Below, piece after piece: positions 45,548-54,339 of a stretch of 64,000 nucleotides of DNA. Source of the DNA: Arthrobacter sp. 35W (GTDB taxonomy: Bacteria > Actinomycetota > Actinomycetes > Actinomycetales > Micrococcaceae); contig NZ_KI519454.1 of the NCBI RefSeq assembly GCF_000482545.1, positions 2,082,954-2,146,953 on the forward strand, written 5' to 3'. Position 1 is the first letter of the stretch. Every line of letters starts with the position of its first letter. The notes below the pieces were generated by a model. That model did not search any database, had not been told where the DNA came from, and worked only from the letters and a program-made list of their open reading frames with translations. Made by a program: the position numbers and the translations under genes.

Positions 45548-47311
45548 ATGCGCGCCATTGTCCTCATGTTCGACAGCCTCAACCGGCACATGCTCAGCCC
45601 GTATGCGGACACCATTGTCCACGCTCCGAACTTCGCCCGCCTCGCCGGACAATCGGTGACGTTCGAGAACTTCTACGCCGGCTCCATGCCGTGCATGCCG
45701 GCCCGCCGCGAGATGCACACCGGGCGCTACAACTTCCTGCACCGCAGCTGGGGTCCCCTGGAACCGTTTGACGATTCCATGCCGGAAATGCTCGGCCAGG
45801 CCGGCATCCACACCCATTTGGTGTCCGACCATCCCCACTATTGGGAGGATGGCGGCGCCACGTACCACCCCCGCTACACCACGTGGGAGTTCTTCCGCGG
45901 CCAGGAGGGCGATCCGTGGAAGGGCGTGGTCGATCCGCAGCATAGCGGCGGTGACTGGCGCTCGGGCCTGAAACGCCAGGATGCCATCAACCGCACCTAC
46001 ATGCCCACCGAGGCCGAGCATTCACAAACACTGACCGTCGACGCCGGGCTCCACTTCGTAGACACCAACCAGGCCGCGGACCAGTGGATGCTGCAGATTG
46101 AGCTTTTTGATCCACATGAGCCCTTCTTCACCCACGACGCCTTCAAGGCCATGTACCCGCATGAGTACGATGGCCCGGAATTCGACTGGCCCGGCTACCA
46201 GAAGGTCACCGAGCCGGCCGACCAGGTGGAGCATGCACGGTTGGAATACGCGGCACTGGTTTCCATGTGCGACAAATCGCTGGGCCGCGTCCTGGACGCC
46301 ATGGACAAGTACGACATGTGGAAGGACACGCTGCTGCTGGTCAATACCGACCACGGCTTCCTGCTCGGTGAACATGGCTGGTGGGCCAAGTCCGTCCAGC
46401 CATGGTTCAACGAGTTGGTGCACCTGCCCATGTTCCTGTGGGACCCCCGTACGGGCGGGAAGGACGACAGGCGTGGCGCCCTGGCCCAGACCATCGACAT
46501 CGCACCCACCATGCTGCGGTACTTCGGCCTCGAGCCCACCTCTGATATGCAGGGCCAGGACCTTTCCACCGTTCTGGCCGAGGACAGCGACATCCGCGAC
46601 GGCGCCCTCTTTGGCATCCACGGCGGCCACGTCAACGTCACCGACGGACGTTACGTCTACATGCGTGCCGCGGCAGCACCTGCCAACGCGCCGCTGGAAA
46701 ACTACACCCTCATGCCCACCAACATGCGGTCCCGGTTCTCGGTTCAAGAACTTGCCGAGTGGGAGGTGGGTGAACCGTTCTCCTTCACCAAGGGACTGCG
46801 CACCCTGCGCATCCAGACCTCCTCAATGCTGAGCTCCTGGACCCACGGAACCCTGCTGTTCGACCTCCAGACGGATCCCGGGCAGAACAACCCCCTCCTT
46901 GACGACGGCCTCGAGCTGCGGATGGTGGAACTGCTGGTGCAGCTCATGCACGACAGCGACGCTCCGCAAAGCCAGTTCACCAGGCTGGGGCTGCCGTTTG
47001 GCACTGCCCCGGGCAAGGAGCACCTGCTGGCCAGGGAACAGGGAGGGCGCGCCCGCGCGGCCCTGCAGCCCCTGCCTCCGTTGGGCGAGTTCCACGCCGA
47101 CGGCGCGGCACTGACCGTTCCGCTTCTGGCGCTTCTCCAGGACCAGCGGTCACGGGCCGCCCTAGGGGAACATCTGCCCCATCTGGTCCGGACGGAACTG
47201 ATCAACATTCCCGCCCAGCTCAGCCTCTACGACCTGGCCAAGGTCAGCCCCATCCCGCTGCCCATCCTGGTTCACCTCGCCGAAGACCTCGCCCCCGTCG
47301 CCGCCAGCTAG
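45548..47311 (+). CDS. Sulfatase (type I, formylglycine-dependent)
   Basis: Hydrolyses a sulfate ester. This 587-residue alkaline-phosphatase-superfamily protein has the formylglycine site C49-M-P-A-R with the following R-x4-TGR (REMHTGR), and metal ligands in the N-terminal VLMFDSLNRHML and in LLLVNTDHGFLLGEHG. Residues beyond about 500 form a helical C-terminal extension of unknown role. There is no signal peptide, so it should act in the cytoplasm on a sulfate ester brought in by the adjacent MFS carrier. A formylglycine-generating enzyme is required and is not in the window. The substrate is unknown. Confidence 0.9.
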   Translation: MRAIVLMFDSLNRHMLSPYADTIVHAPNFARLAGQSVTFENFYAGSMPCMPARREMHTGRYNFLHRSWGPLEPFDDSMPEMLGQAGIHTHLVSDHPHYWEDGGATYHPRYTTWEFFRGQEGDPWKGVVDPQHSGGDWRSGLKRQDAINRTYMPTEAEHSQTLTVDAGLHFVDTNQAADQWMLQIELFDPHEPFFTHDAFKAMYPHEYDGPEFDWPGYQKVTEPADQVEHARLEYAALVSMCDKSLGRVLDAMDKYDMWKDTLLLVNTDHGFLLGEHGWWAKSVQPWFNELVHLPMFLWDPRTGGKDDRRGALAQTIDIAPTMLRYFGLEPTSDMQGQDLSTVLAEDSDIRDGALFGIHGGHVNVTDGRYVYMRAAAAPANAPLENYTLMPTNMRSRFSVQELAEWEVGEPFSFTKGLRTLRIQTSSMLSSWTHGTLLFDLQTDPGQNNPLLDDGLELRMVELLVQLMHDSDAPQSQFTRLGLPFGTAPGKEHLLAREQGGRARAALQPLPPLGEFHADGAALTVPLLALLQDQRSRAALGEHLPHLVRTELINIPAQLSLYDLAKVSPIPLPILVHLAEDLAPVAAS

Positions 47312-47374
47312 GCCGCCCCGCGCCCACGGCGCACTCCCCCATCCCTCGACCTGCCAACGAAGACAGGAATTCGC

Positions 47375-48721
47375 ATGGACACCACGACCACCAGCACCAC
47401 CAAGACCGAAGCATCCCACGACGCACGACGCGTACCCCACAGGTGGCGGAACCTCGCCACACTGACAGGTGTCACAGTTGTCGACAACACCGAAAGCGGC
47501 CTGAGCACCACCCTGTTCCCGACCATCGCAGCCGCACTCCATCTGCAAAGCAGCCACTTGGGTCTACTCGCTGCCCTGGGCAAGCTGATCGCCGTCCCGG
47601 CAGGGCCGGGCTGGGCCTGGCTGGCCGGGCGCATCGGGCGCCGGGAGACCCTGGTGGCCACCAGCATCGTTGGCGGTGTCTTCGGCATCGCCGCGGGGTT
47701 CTCCCAGGACTTTGTCCAGCTGCTCATTTTCAACACATTGATGTCCGCCGCGCTGATCGGCGGCGGTCCCATTGCCAATGCCATCATCGCCGACTCCTTC
47801 GAAGACGCGCAGCGCGGCAAGGCTGCGGGCTATTTCTATGGCTTTGTCAGCCTCATCAGCTCCTTCATTGGCCCGCTGATTGCCATGTTCACGGGCCTCA
47901 CCGATGGGTGGCGCTTCGGAATGTGGTCCATCGGCGTCATCTGCATCCTGGCCAGTCTGCCCGTTGCCTTCCTGTTGAGGGACCCCGGCGTGGGTGCCTC
48001 GGAAAGCCAGCTGGCCGATCTGTCCGGCCGCGAGAAGGCCATGCCCAAGGTCACCGTGCGGTCCGTGCTGTCCCTGTTCAGGATTCCTTCGTTCTCCATC
48101 ATGATGGTGTCGCGGCTGCTCTCCGGCCACCTGCTGATCGCCGTCTTCGGCATCCAGTTCCTGGTCACGGAGCGCGGCTTCACGAATGCCGTTGCGGCCA
48201 CGGTCCTGCTGCCCTTTGGCCTGGGCTACTTCGCCGGAACCGTCGGCGGCGGGTGGCTCATCACCCTGCTTGACCGAGTGCTGCCGGGCATCGGACGGGT
48301 GGCGTACCTCCAGGGCGCCCAGGTGCTGTTCGCCGTCGCCGCCTTCTTTACCACCCAGTTCCGTTACGAGGGCATTGCCGTGTACGGGGTCTTCATGGCC
48401 TTGCTGGGCTTCTGCCAGGGGGCCAATCCGCCGGCCAACCGGCCCATCGTGGCCGCCGTCGTCCCGCCGGAACTGCGCAGCCAGGCCTTCGCCATCTTCC
48501 TCAATGTGTTCGAGACGATCGGCTGGGCAGTCTTCTCCCTCGGTGCGGGCATTCTTGCCGCATCGCTGGGCATCCAAACGGTGTTCCTGTGGACACTGGT
48601 GGTCCTCATGCTGGTCAATGCGTTGGTCCTGTCCGGACTGTACTTCTGCTACCCCCGCGACGTAGCCAGGAACACGGCCATGCTGGAGCAGCGGAGGGCG
48701 GACGCACTTCAGGGACGCTGA
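47375..48721 (+). CDS. MFS transporter next to the sulfatase
   Basis: A 448-residue, 12-helix major facilitator. TVVDNTESGLSTTLFPTIAAAL in helix 1 and LAGRIGRRETLVATSIVGG (motif A) are visible. It follows the sulfatase gene by 63 bp in the same direction and ends at a perfect 11-bp hairpin. Import of the sulfated substrate, or export of a product, is inferred from the pairing; the family gives no firmer clue. Confidence 0.85.
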   Translation: MDTTTTSTTKTEASHDARRVPHRWRNLATLTGVTVVDNTESGLSTTLFPTIAAALHLQSSHLGLLAALGKLIAVPAGPGWAWLAGRIGRRETLVATSIVGGVFGIAAGFSQDFVQLLIFNTLMSAALIGGGPIANAIIADSFEDAQRGKAAGYFYGFVSLISSFIGPLIAMFTGLTDGWRFGMWSIGVICILASLPVAFLLRDPGVGASESQLADLSGREKAMPKVTVRSVLSLFRIPSFSIMMVSRLLSGHLLIAVFGIQFLVTERGFTNAVAATVLLPFGLGYFAGTVGGGWLITLLDRVLPGIGRVAYLQGAQVLFAVAAFFTTQFRYEGIAVYGVFMALLGFCQGANPPANRPIVAAVVPPELRSQAFAIFLNVFETIGWAVFSLGAGILAASLGIQTVFLWTLVVLMLVNALVLSGLYFCYPRDVARNTAMLEQRRADALQGR

Positions 48722-48758
48722 CCTCGGGCGCCGTGTGGCCGACCCATGGCGCCCGAGG
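48722..48758. terminator. Bidirectional stem-loop between convergent genes
   Basis: CCTCGGGCGCC (48722-48732) pairs perfectly with GGCGCCCGAGG (48748-48758) around a 15-base loop. It starts right after the MFS stop and ends 7 bp before the stop of the opposite membrane-protein gene. No T tract is present. Confidence 0.6.
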
Positions 48759-48765
48759 AGGTGGG

Positions 48766-49236
48766 CTAGGCGAGGCCCTTCGATGGGGGCTGTGCCTGGC
48801 CCACCGTGATCCGGCGGCGCTCCACGGCGATGGACATCAGCAGGATGGACCAGCCGAGCACGGCAAAGGTGAGGCCAAGATACGGGCCCGTGAAGCCGCT
48901 CAGCGGGGAACGCAGCCCGCCAACGTCACCAAACCAGAGCACCGAGTAGACGACGATCATGGCAAGACCGGACAATGCCAGCACCTTGCTCCCAAGCGGG
49001 TGGAGGCGCCAATCCCGGAACATCCGAACCCTCTCCCGCGAACCGAGAGGCGCGGTGGTAAAGACAATGAGTCCCCCGGCCATCGGCAGGATCGAGGAAA
49101 TGGATGAGAAGGGATCCGCACCGCCTCTGAAGCCGGACATGGCCAAAACCACCCCGGCCAGCACCATGGCGGTTCCCGCCAACATCAGCACTTGTCGTTT
49201 ACGATCCACCATCTGCCACAGATTCCCCAGAGTCAT
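48766..49236 (-). CDS. Hypothetical membrane protein (156 residues)
   Basis: Four hydrophobic segments can be seen, at about residues 17-34, 47-60, 85-104 and 115-136 (QVLMLAGTAMVLAGVVLAMSG; ILPMAGGLIVFTT; VLALSGLAMIVVYSVLW; YLGLTFAVLGWSILLMSI). A basic cytoplasmic loop (RERVRMFRDWRLHPLG) lies in the middle. I do not recognise a family. It is transcribed alone, convergent with the MFS gene and divergent from the RpiR gene. Confidence 0.6.
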   Translation of the reverse strand: MTLGNLWQMVDRKRQVLMLAGTAMVLAGVVLAMSGFRGGADPFSSISSILPMAGGLIVFTTAPLGSRERVRMFRDWRLHPLGSKVLALSGLAMIVVYSVLWFGDVGGLRSPLSGFTGPYLGLTFAVLGWSILLMSIAVERRRITVGQAQPPSKGLA

Positions 49237-49321
49237 GTCCTCATACTAGGCGTGGCGTTGGGCAGGGGCCGGGCCGCCGGGGTCTCGGCTTCGCCCGACC
49301 AGCGGGCGGGGCGGCAGGCTC

Positions 49322-49358
49322 TGAAACTCAATTTCAAAAGTGAGTCGGTCATGAAATT
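49322..49358. promoter_or_regulatory. RpiR operator candidates
   Basis: TGAAA (49322-49326) faces TTTCA (49332-49336), and AATTTCA (49330-49336) faces TGAAATT (49352-49358) across 15 bp. This AT-rich cluster in the 183-bp gap upstream of the RpiR gene resembles TGAAA/TTTCA-type RpiR/MurR sites and may control the divergent membrane-protein gene too. Confidence 0.45.
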
Positions 49359-49419
49359 GTCGTTCAGCGTTAACCCTGGCTGACCCCGGCATTCACCGCG
49401 CGCTCCTAGCCTCATTCTT

Positions 49420-50310
49420 GTGAGCGAAACATTGATCCCAACAGACGCCAGCAGCGGCAACCCGGCTGCGGAGGTCAGCATCCGCGAGCGCCTTCGCTCG
49501 GTCCTGCCGGCCCTGAGCCCGGCGGAACGGCGGGTGGGCGACGCGGTCCTGCGCGATCCGCTGGCCGTGATCCACCTGTCCGTGAGCGAGCTGGCAGCCA
49601 TCGCTGAAACTTCTCCCGCAACAGTGGTGCGCTTATGCGTCAGTCTGGGTCTGCGCGGCTACCACGAACTCAAAATCACCCTCGCCACCGAATCGAGTTC
49701 CAGCGAGCGCCAGGCGCTCGGCGAGATCGCCCCCGGCGACGACACCGCGCAGATCATGGCGAAAGTCATGGAGGGGACGGCGCGGGCCGTCACCTTCGCC
49801 GCCGAGAACATCGACTCGGCGGTGTTGGACACTATTGTCGGCCACGTCCTGGGAGCACGCCGTGTGCTCTTCGGTGCCGTGGGCACCAGCGCACCGCTGG
49901 CCCTTGATGCCGCCTACCGGCTGAACCAGCTGGGCATTGACGCGTCCTTTGCTCCGGATGTCCACACGCAGCGTGTCACCGCCCGGATGCTGCGGCCGGG
50001 CGATGTCCTCTTCGCCATCAGCCACAGTGGATCGACCTTTGAAACCCTTGCAACGGCGCGGTCGGCACAGGCATCCGGAGCCACCACCATTGCTTTGACC
50101 AGCTTCTCGCGCTCCCCGCTGACAGAAGTCGTTGACCTCAGCCTGGTGGCCGGGAGTGAGGAAACAGCGTACCGCGTGGAGGCCATGGTCAGCCGTGTGG
50201 TCCACCTGACAGTGCTCGACGCCCTTTTTGTGGCACTCACATTGCGCAGCCCCACCAGCCGCGCCCATCTGGCTTTGACCGAAGACGTCCTCGTCGAACA
50301 CCGCCTCTGA
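49420..50310 (+). CDS. RpiR/MurR-family transcriptional regulator
   Basis: A 296-residue regulator with an N-terminal HTH_6 domain (LSPAERRVGDAVLRDPLAVIHLSVSELAAIAETSPATVVRLCVSLGLRGYHELKITLA) and a C-terminal SIS domain (VLFGAVGTSAPLALDAAYRLNQLGID; LFAISHSGSTFETLATARSA) that binds phosphosugars. GTG 49420 is the start; no clear ribosome site, so the mRNA may be nearly leaderless. It precedes the phosphoesterase/ABC/HAD operon by 65 bp in the same direction. A phosphosugar-type inducer fits that operon. Confidence 0.9.
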   Translation: MSETLIPTDASSGNPAAEVSIRERLRSVLPALSPAERRVGDAVLRDPLAVIHLSVSELAAIAETSPATVVRLCVSLGLRGYHELKITLATESSSSERQALGEIAPGDDTAQIMAKVMEGTARAVTFAAENIDSAVLDTIVGHVLGARRVLFGAVGTSAPLALDAAYRLNQLGIDASFAPDVHTQRVTARMLRPGDVLFAISHSGSTFETLATARSAQASGATTIALTSFSRSPLTEVVDLSLVAGSEETAYRVEAMVSRVVHLTVLDALFVALTLRSPTSRAHLALTEDVLVEHRL

Positions 50311-50375
50311 CCGGCGCCAACCGCCGGTCTTGGCACCGTCCCTGTTTCCACCCCTCTCATTGAAGGACTACTACT

Positions 50376-52514
50376 GTGCACGGAAAGATCACCTACTCCC
50401 CAGGCATCCCGGCCGAGGGCATCGCAGTAACCAACGGCCGCCATGTCACCGTGACGGGTCCTGACGGCAGCTACGGGCTGCCGCACGAAGGCCGTTTCGT
50501 CGTCGTCACCCGCCCCACCGACTACACGGCCTCCCCCTGGTGGAAGCCCACGCCGGCCGACGACGCCGAGGCTGTGGACTTCGAGCTCACGGCCCAGCCG
50601 CAGACACTCCCCTATGAATTCGTCCACCTGACCGACACCCACATGAGCCTGCCGGCAGTGCCCGGCACCACGCCGCCGTCGGACTTTGGCCTGTACAGCG
50701 AGGGCAGCCTGCCGGGGCAGATCACCGATTTCCTGGACCGTCTGGGCGAGTACGCCCCGGCGGCGCAGAGCATCATGGTCACGGGAGACCTGGTCGACCA
50801 CGGGCTGGCCGGGGAGTATGAGGCGTACATCGCCGCCATGGCCCAGAGCCCAGTCCCCGTCCACCTGATCCCGGGCAACCATGACCACATGAATGGGACC
50901 CACGGCGGTGTCATCAGCCGCAACAACTACCTCACCAACCAGGGCACACCGGATCTGTACGAGCACTACCTGGGCCCGCGCTGGTACAGCTTCGATGTCG
51001 CGGGCCTCCACGTCGTCACGCTGGACTGGCACAGCCATGAACTCGGACTGGACCACGAGATCCAGAATGAGTGGATCCGGGCCGACCTCGCCCAGCGTCC
51101 GGAGGGCAGTCCATGGATCCTCCTTTTCCACGACCAGCCCAACTTCTCCATCACCGATGAACTCCCGTGGCAGCCCATTGCGGCCTTCTCCGGACACTGG
51201 CACACCTCCCGGGTGGTGGAGGTGGACGGGACGATGCACGTCAACAGCCCGACGTCGTTCTTTGCGAATCTGGACTACTCCCCGCCGGCCTTCCGCCGCG
51301 TCACCTGGGACGGCGAGCGCATCACGCTGAAGACGCAGACCCTCGCCGCTGGCTCCCACCAGAACCTCGGTGCCACCAGCCAGGCCACCTTTGCCGCATC
51401 GTCAAGCCCCAGCTCCCACCCGGCCATCCTGTGGCGGAGCGAGCTGGCCGGTGCCGGACACCGCCAGCGAGCCGCGGTCGAGAATGGACTGGTGTTCGCC
51501 GGTGGGCAGATCGAGGACCGGGCCGCCGGCACTGTCGAGGCTTTTGACCTCGCCACCGGTGAGCTGGTGTGGCGGGCCGCAACATCTTCGGCCGTGAAGA
51601 CGACGCCGGCTCCGGCCGGGGACGTCGTGGTCGCTGCGGAGGTGAGCGGTGATCTGACAGCCCTGGACGTCGCCAGCGGCGACGTCGTGTGGCGGCTGCC
51701 CTCCAGCGATGCGCTGCGCCGATTCGTCTGGGGCAGCCCGACGGTGGCCGACGGAATCGTCTATCTGGGCGACCAGTCAGACCTGCGGGCCGTCGATGTG
51801 GCCACCGGCGACGTCGTGTGGCGCCGCACCGACCTCTCACCCCACCACAACCTGGTCAATCACTCGGCACCGCTGGTTCTCGAGGGTCTGCTGGTCATGG
51901 GGTTCTGGCCCACGCCCCAGCACCCCATTGGACTGGATGCCCTCACCGGAGATTCGGTGTGGACGCCGGCCTCGTGGGAGGGCGATGATCCGTTTGCCGA
52001 AATGAAGCGCCTGCTCATCATGGGTACAGCCAGCTTTGACGCCGAGACGGACACCGTGCTGATGCCGGCCTTCGGCAGCACCACTGGTGTTGACCGGGCC
52101 ACGGGCAAATCCCTGTGGGTCCAGAAGCACGCCGGCGGATTCAGTCCGGCGACCCCGCTCGTGACGGATCGTGGCTATGTGGTGACGGCCGCAGCGCACG
52201 GCATCCGCATGCTCGAACGCGGCTCGGGCGAGACCGTCTGGGACCTGCCGATCACCGGCCGGGCACCATTCCCGATGTCTTCCTACACCAAGGCACCTCA
52301 TCCGGTGATCGCCGCGCCCACCCTGGTGGACGGGCAGTTGCTGCTGCCGGGGCTTGACGGCGTCATCCGCCGGATCACGCTCGACGGCGACGTGGTGGGG
52401 CAGGCCCAGCTGGCCTCACCGCTTGCGGCAAGCCTGGTGCTCGCCGGGGACCGCCTCATCGGCGTCGGCACCGATGGCAACGTTTTGGCGCTTTCCCTGG
52501 ACATCGCATCATGA
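50376..52514 (+). CDS. Metallophosphoesterase fused to a PQQ-type beta-propeller
   Basis: A 712-residue cytoplasmic protein with three parts. Residues 1-75 resemble the MetallophosN beta-sandwich. Residues 80-320 form a calcineurin-like phosphoesterase with all metal motifs: D87-x-H89 (LTDTHM), G137-D138, G167-N-H-D, H252 and G-H274-W-H276. Residues 345-712 hold repeated PQQ/quinoprotein-like blades (FDLATGELVWRA, LDVASGDVVWRL, VDVATGDVVWRR, RATGKSLWVQK). GTG 50376 follows AAGGA. It overlaps the first permease gene by four bases. Phosphodiester or phosphomonoester cleavage is certain only at family level; the propeller may bind substrate. Confidence 0.85.
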   Translation: MHGKITYSPGIPAEGIAVTNGRHVTVTGPDGSYGLPHEGRFVVVTRPTDYTASPWWKPTPADDAEAVDFELTAQPQTLPYEFVHLTDTHMSLPAVPGTTPPSDFGLYSEGSLPGQITDFLDRLGEYAPAAQSIMVTGDLVDHGLAGEYEAYIAAMAQSPVPVHLIPGNHDHMNGTHGGVISRNNYLTNQGTPDLYEHYLGPRWYSFDVAGLHVVTLDWHSHELGLDHEIQNEWIRADLAQRPEGSPWILLFHDQPNFSITDELPWQPIAAFSGHWHTSRVVEVDGTMHVNSPTSFFANLDYSPPAFRRVTWDGERITLKTQTLAAGSHQNLGATSQATFAASSSPSSHPAILWRSELAGAGHRQRAAVENGLVFAGGQIEDRAAGTVEAFDLATGELVWRAATSSAVKTTPAPAGDVVVAAEVSGDLTALDVASGDVVWRLPSSDALRRFVWGSPTVADGIVYLGDQSDLRAVDVATGDVVWRRTDLSPHHNLVNHSAPLVLEGLLVMGFWPTPQHPIGLDALTGDSVWTPASWEGDDPFAEMKRLLIMGTASFDAETDTVLMPAFGSTTGVDRATGKSLWVQKHAGGFSPATPLVTDRGYVVTAAAHGIRMLERGSGETVWDLPITGRAPFPMSSYTKAPHPVIAAPTLVDGQLLLPGLDGVIRRITLDGDVVGQAQLASPLAASLVLAGDRLIGVGTDGNVLALSLDIAS

Positions 52515-53461
52515 CCACGACCACAACGCAGCCACAACCCAGAACGGCCGCCGCCCCCAGGCCGGGCGGCCCGGAAACGGCCGCCGCACGGAAGCCGCGT
52601 GGGCGGTCCCGTCTCGTGCCGGTGATCTTCCTTCTCCCTGCGGGTCTGGGCATCACTGTGTTCGTCATCGCGCCCGCGCTGCTCTCGCTGGTGGCCAGCT
52701 TCTTCAAGGTCCCCCTGGCCGGCGGGCGCTGGCAGTGGGCGGGCCTGTCCAACTTCACCCGAGTGCTGGGCGACCCCGCCGTACTCCAGTCCATCGGCAA
52801 CACGCTGGCCTATTCGGCAATGACCATCGTGCCCAGCCTCGTGATCGGCCTGTCTCTGGCCCTGCTGGCCAACTCCGTTGGACGCGGCCGGCCGCTGGTG
52901 CGGACCGCCCTGTTCCTGCCCATGACGGCGAACTTGGTGGCCATGGCCGTCGTCTTTCGGTGGCTCTTCGCCTTCCAGGGTGGGTTCGTCAACCAACTGC
53001 TCGGTATCGCTGGAATCGGTGCCGTCAATTGGCTCGGCGACCCCAACACCTCGCTCTTGACGGTGGCACTGGTTGGTGTCTGGCGCAGCGCATCCTTCAG
53101 CATGATGATCTTCTTTGCCGGGCTGGCCACCATCCCCGGCACCATCCATGAAGCAACCAAGGCCGAGGGCATCCGCGGCTACACCAAACTCACCCGCGTC
53201 ATTCTGCCCATGATGAAACCCACGGTTGTCTTCGCCACGGTGCTGGCCGTGCTCTCCTCGGTCCAGGCCTTCGACACCATCAATGTGATGACCCAGGGCG
53301 GGCCGCAGGGATCGAGTGAAACCCTGCTGACCATGAGCTGGAAACTCGGGTTCAGCTACTTCGACCTCGGCGCGGCCTCGGCCCTGTCCTTTCTGCTTCT
53401 GGTGGTGCTGGTCGGCATCGGCCTGGTGCAGCGCCGCCTGCTCTCCGGAGGTTCCAAGTGA
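52511..53461 (+). CDS. ABC transporter permease, UgpA/MalF type
   Basis: A 316-residue permease with about six transmembrane segments and the EAA loop HEATKAEGIRGYTKLTRVILPM (about residues 214-235). A Pro/Arg-rich 35-residue tail precedes helix 1. It overlaps both the upstream phosphoesterase gene (ATGA) and the downstream permease gene (GTGA), so the three products are made together. It is part of the only ABC system in the window that has its own ATPase. Confidence 0.92.
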   Translation: MTTTTTQPQPRTAAAPRPGGPETAAARKPRGRSRLVPVIFLLPAGLGITVFVIAPALLSLVASFFKVPLAGGRWQWAGLSNFTRVLGDPAVLQSIGNTLAYSAMTIVPSLVIGLSLALLANSVGRGRPLVRTALFLPMTANLVAMAVVFRWLFAFQGGFVNQLLGIAGIGAVNWLGDPNTSLLTVALVGVWRSASFSMMIFFAGLATIPGTIHEATKAEGIRGYTKLTRVILPMMKPTVVFATVLAVLSSVQAFDTINVMTQGGPQGSSETLLTMSWKLGFSYFDLGAASALSFLLLVVLVGIGLVQRRLLSGGSK

Positions 53462-54279
53462 TCCATATTGTGCGCTCCCTGCGCTGGACGCTCATTGCGC
53501 TGGCCGTCAGCATCTCGCTGTTTCCCTTCTACTGGATGCTCCGGACGGCTCTGGCCCCGGCCGACCAGGTCTTCTTCAACGGCATCTCGCCGCTGCCCTC
53601 CAGCATTGACTGGTCCAACTTTGCCCGGGCCTGGGAGAAGGCGCATCTGGGCAATGCGATCGTCGACGGCCTGGTCATGACGCTGTCCATCCTTGTCCTG
53701 CAATTGGTGACCTGCATTCCGGCCGCCTACGTTCTGGCCAAGGTCAAGATGCGAGGTTCCGGATTCGCTCTGGCCGTCGTCATCGGCTGCCTGCTGGTCC
53801 CGGCCCAGGTGACACTGATCCCAACCTTCATCGGGATCAACGCCGCCGGGCTCGCCAACTCCCTGCCTGGGCTGGTGCTGCCGTTCATGACCAGCGCGTT
53901 TGGCATCTTTCTGTTGCGACAGCAGATGATGTCCATTCCCGATTCCCTCATGGAGGCCGCCAGGACCGATGGCTTGGGGCACTTCCGGACCCTGTGGAAC
54001 GTCGTCATTCCCATTGCGGGCCCCGGCATCGCCGCGTTCAGTGTCTTCTCGGTGTTCACGCACTGGAACGACTACATGTGGCCCCTGCTCATCGCCCGAA
54101 GCCCCTCCCTGGCCACGCCGCCGCTGTCCCTTGCCATCTTCCAGCAAGGTGACATCGGCTTCGACTACTCGGCCCTTGCCGCCGGCGCTGCCATCGTCAC
54201 AGCCCCCGTCGTCATCCTCTTCCTTGTCGCCCAGAAGAGGTTCGTCCAGGGCATGAGCGGCTCGGAAATCCCCGGCTGA
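53458..54279 (+). CDS. ABC transporter permease, UgpE/MalG type
   Basis: A 273-residue permease starting at GTG 53458 inside the upstream stop (GTGA). It has six hydrophobic segments and the EAA loop EAARTDGLGHFRTLWNVVIPI (about residues 165-185). It pairs with the preceding permease to form the membrane channel. A 60-bp gap leads to the binding-protein gene. Confidence 0.92.
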   Translation: MIHIVRSLRWTLIALAVSISLFPFYWMLRTALAPADQVFFNGISPLPSSIDWSNFARAWEKAHLGNAIVDGLVMTLSILVLQLVTCIPAAYVLAKVKMRGSGFALAVVIGCLLVPAQVTLIPTFIGINAAGLANSLPGLVLPFMTSAFGIFLLRQQMMSIPDSLMEAARTDGLGHFRTLWNVVIPIAGPGIAAFSVFSVFTHWNDYMWPLLIARSPSLATPPLSLAIFQQGDIGFDYSALAAGAAIVTAPVVILFLVAQKRFVQGMSGSEIPG

Positions 54280-54339
54280 TTCCGCCCGCTACTCCCGTAC
54301 ACCAGACCTTCCCACTCTGCACACCTTAGGAGCACAGCC

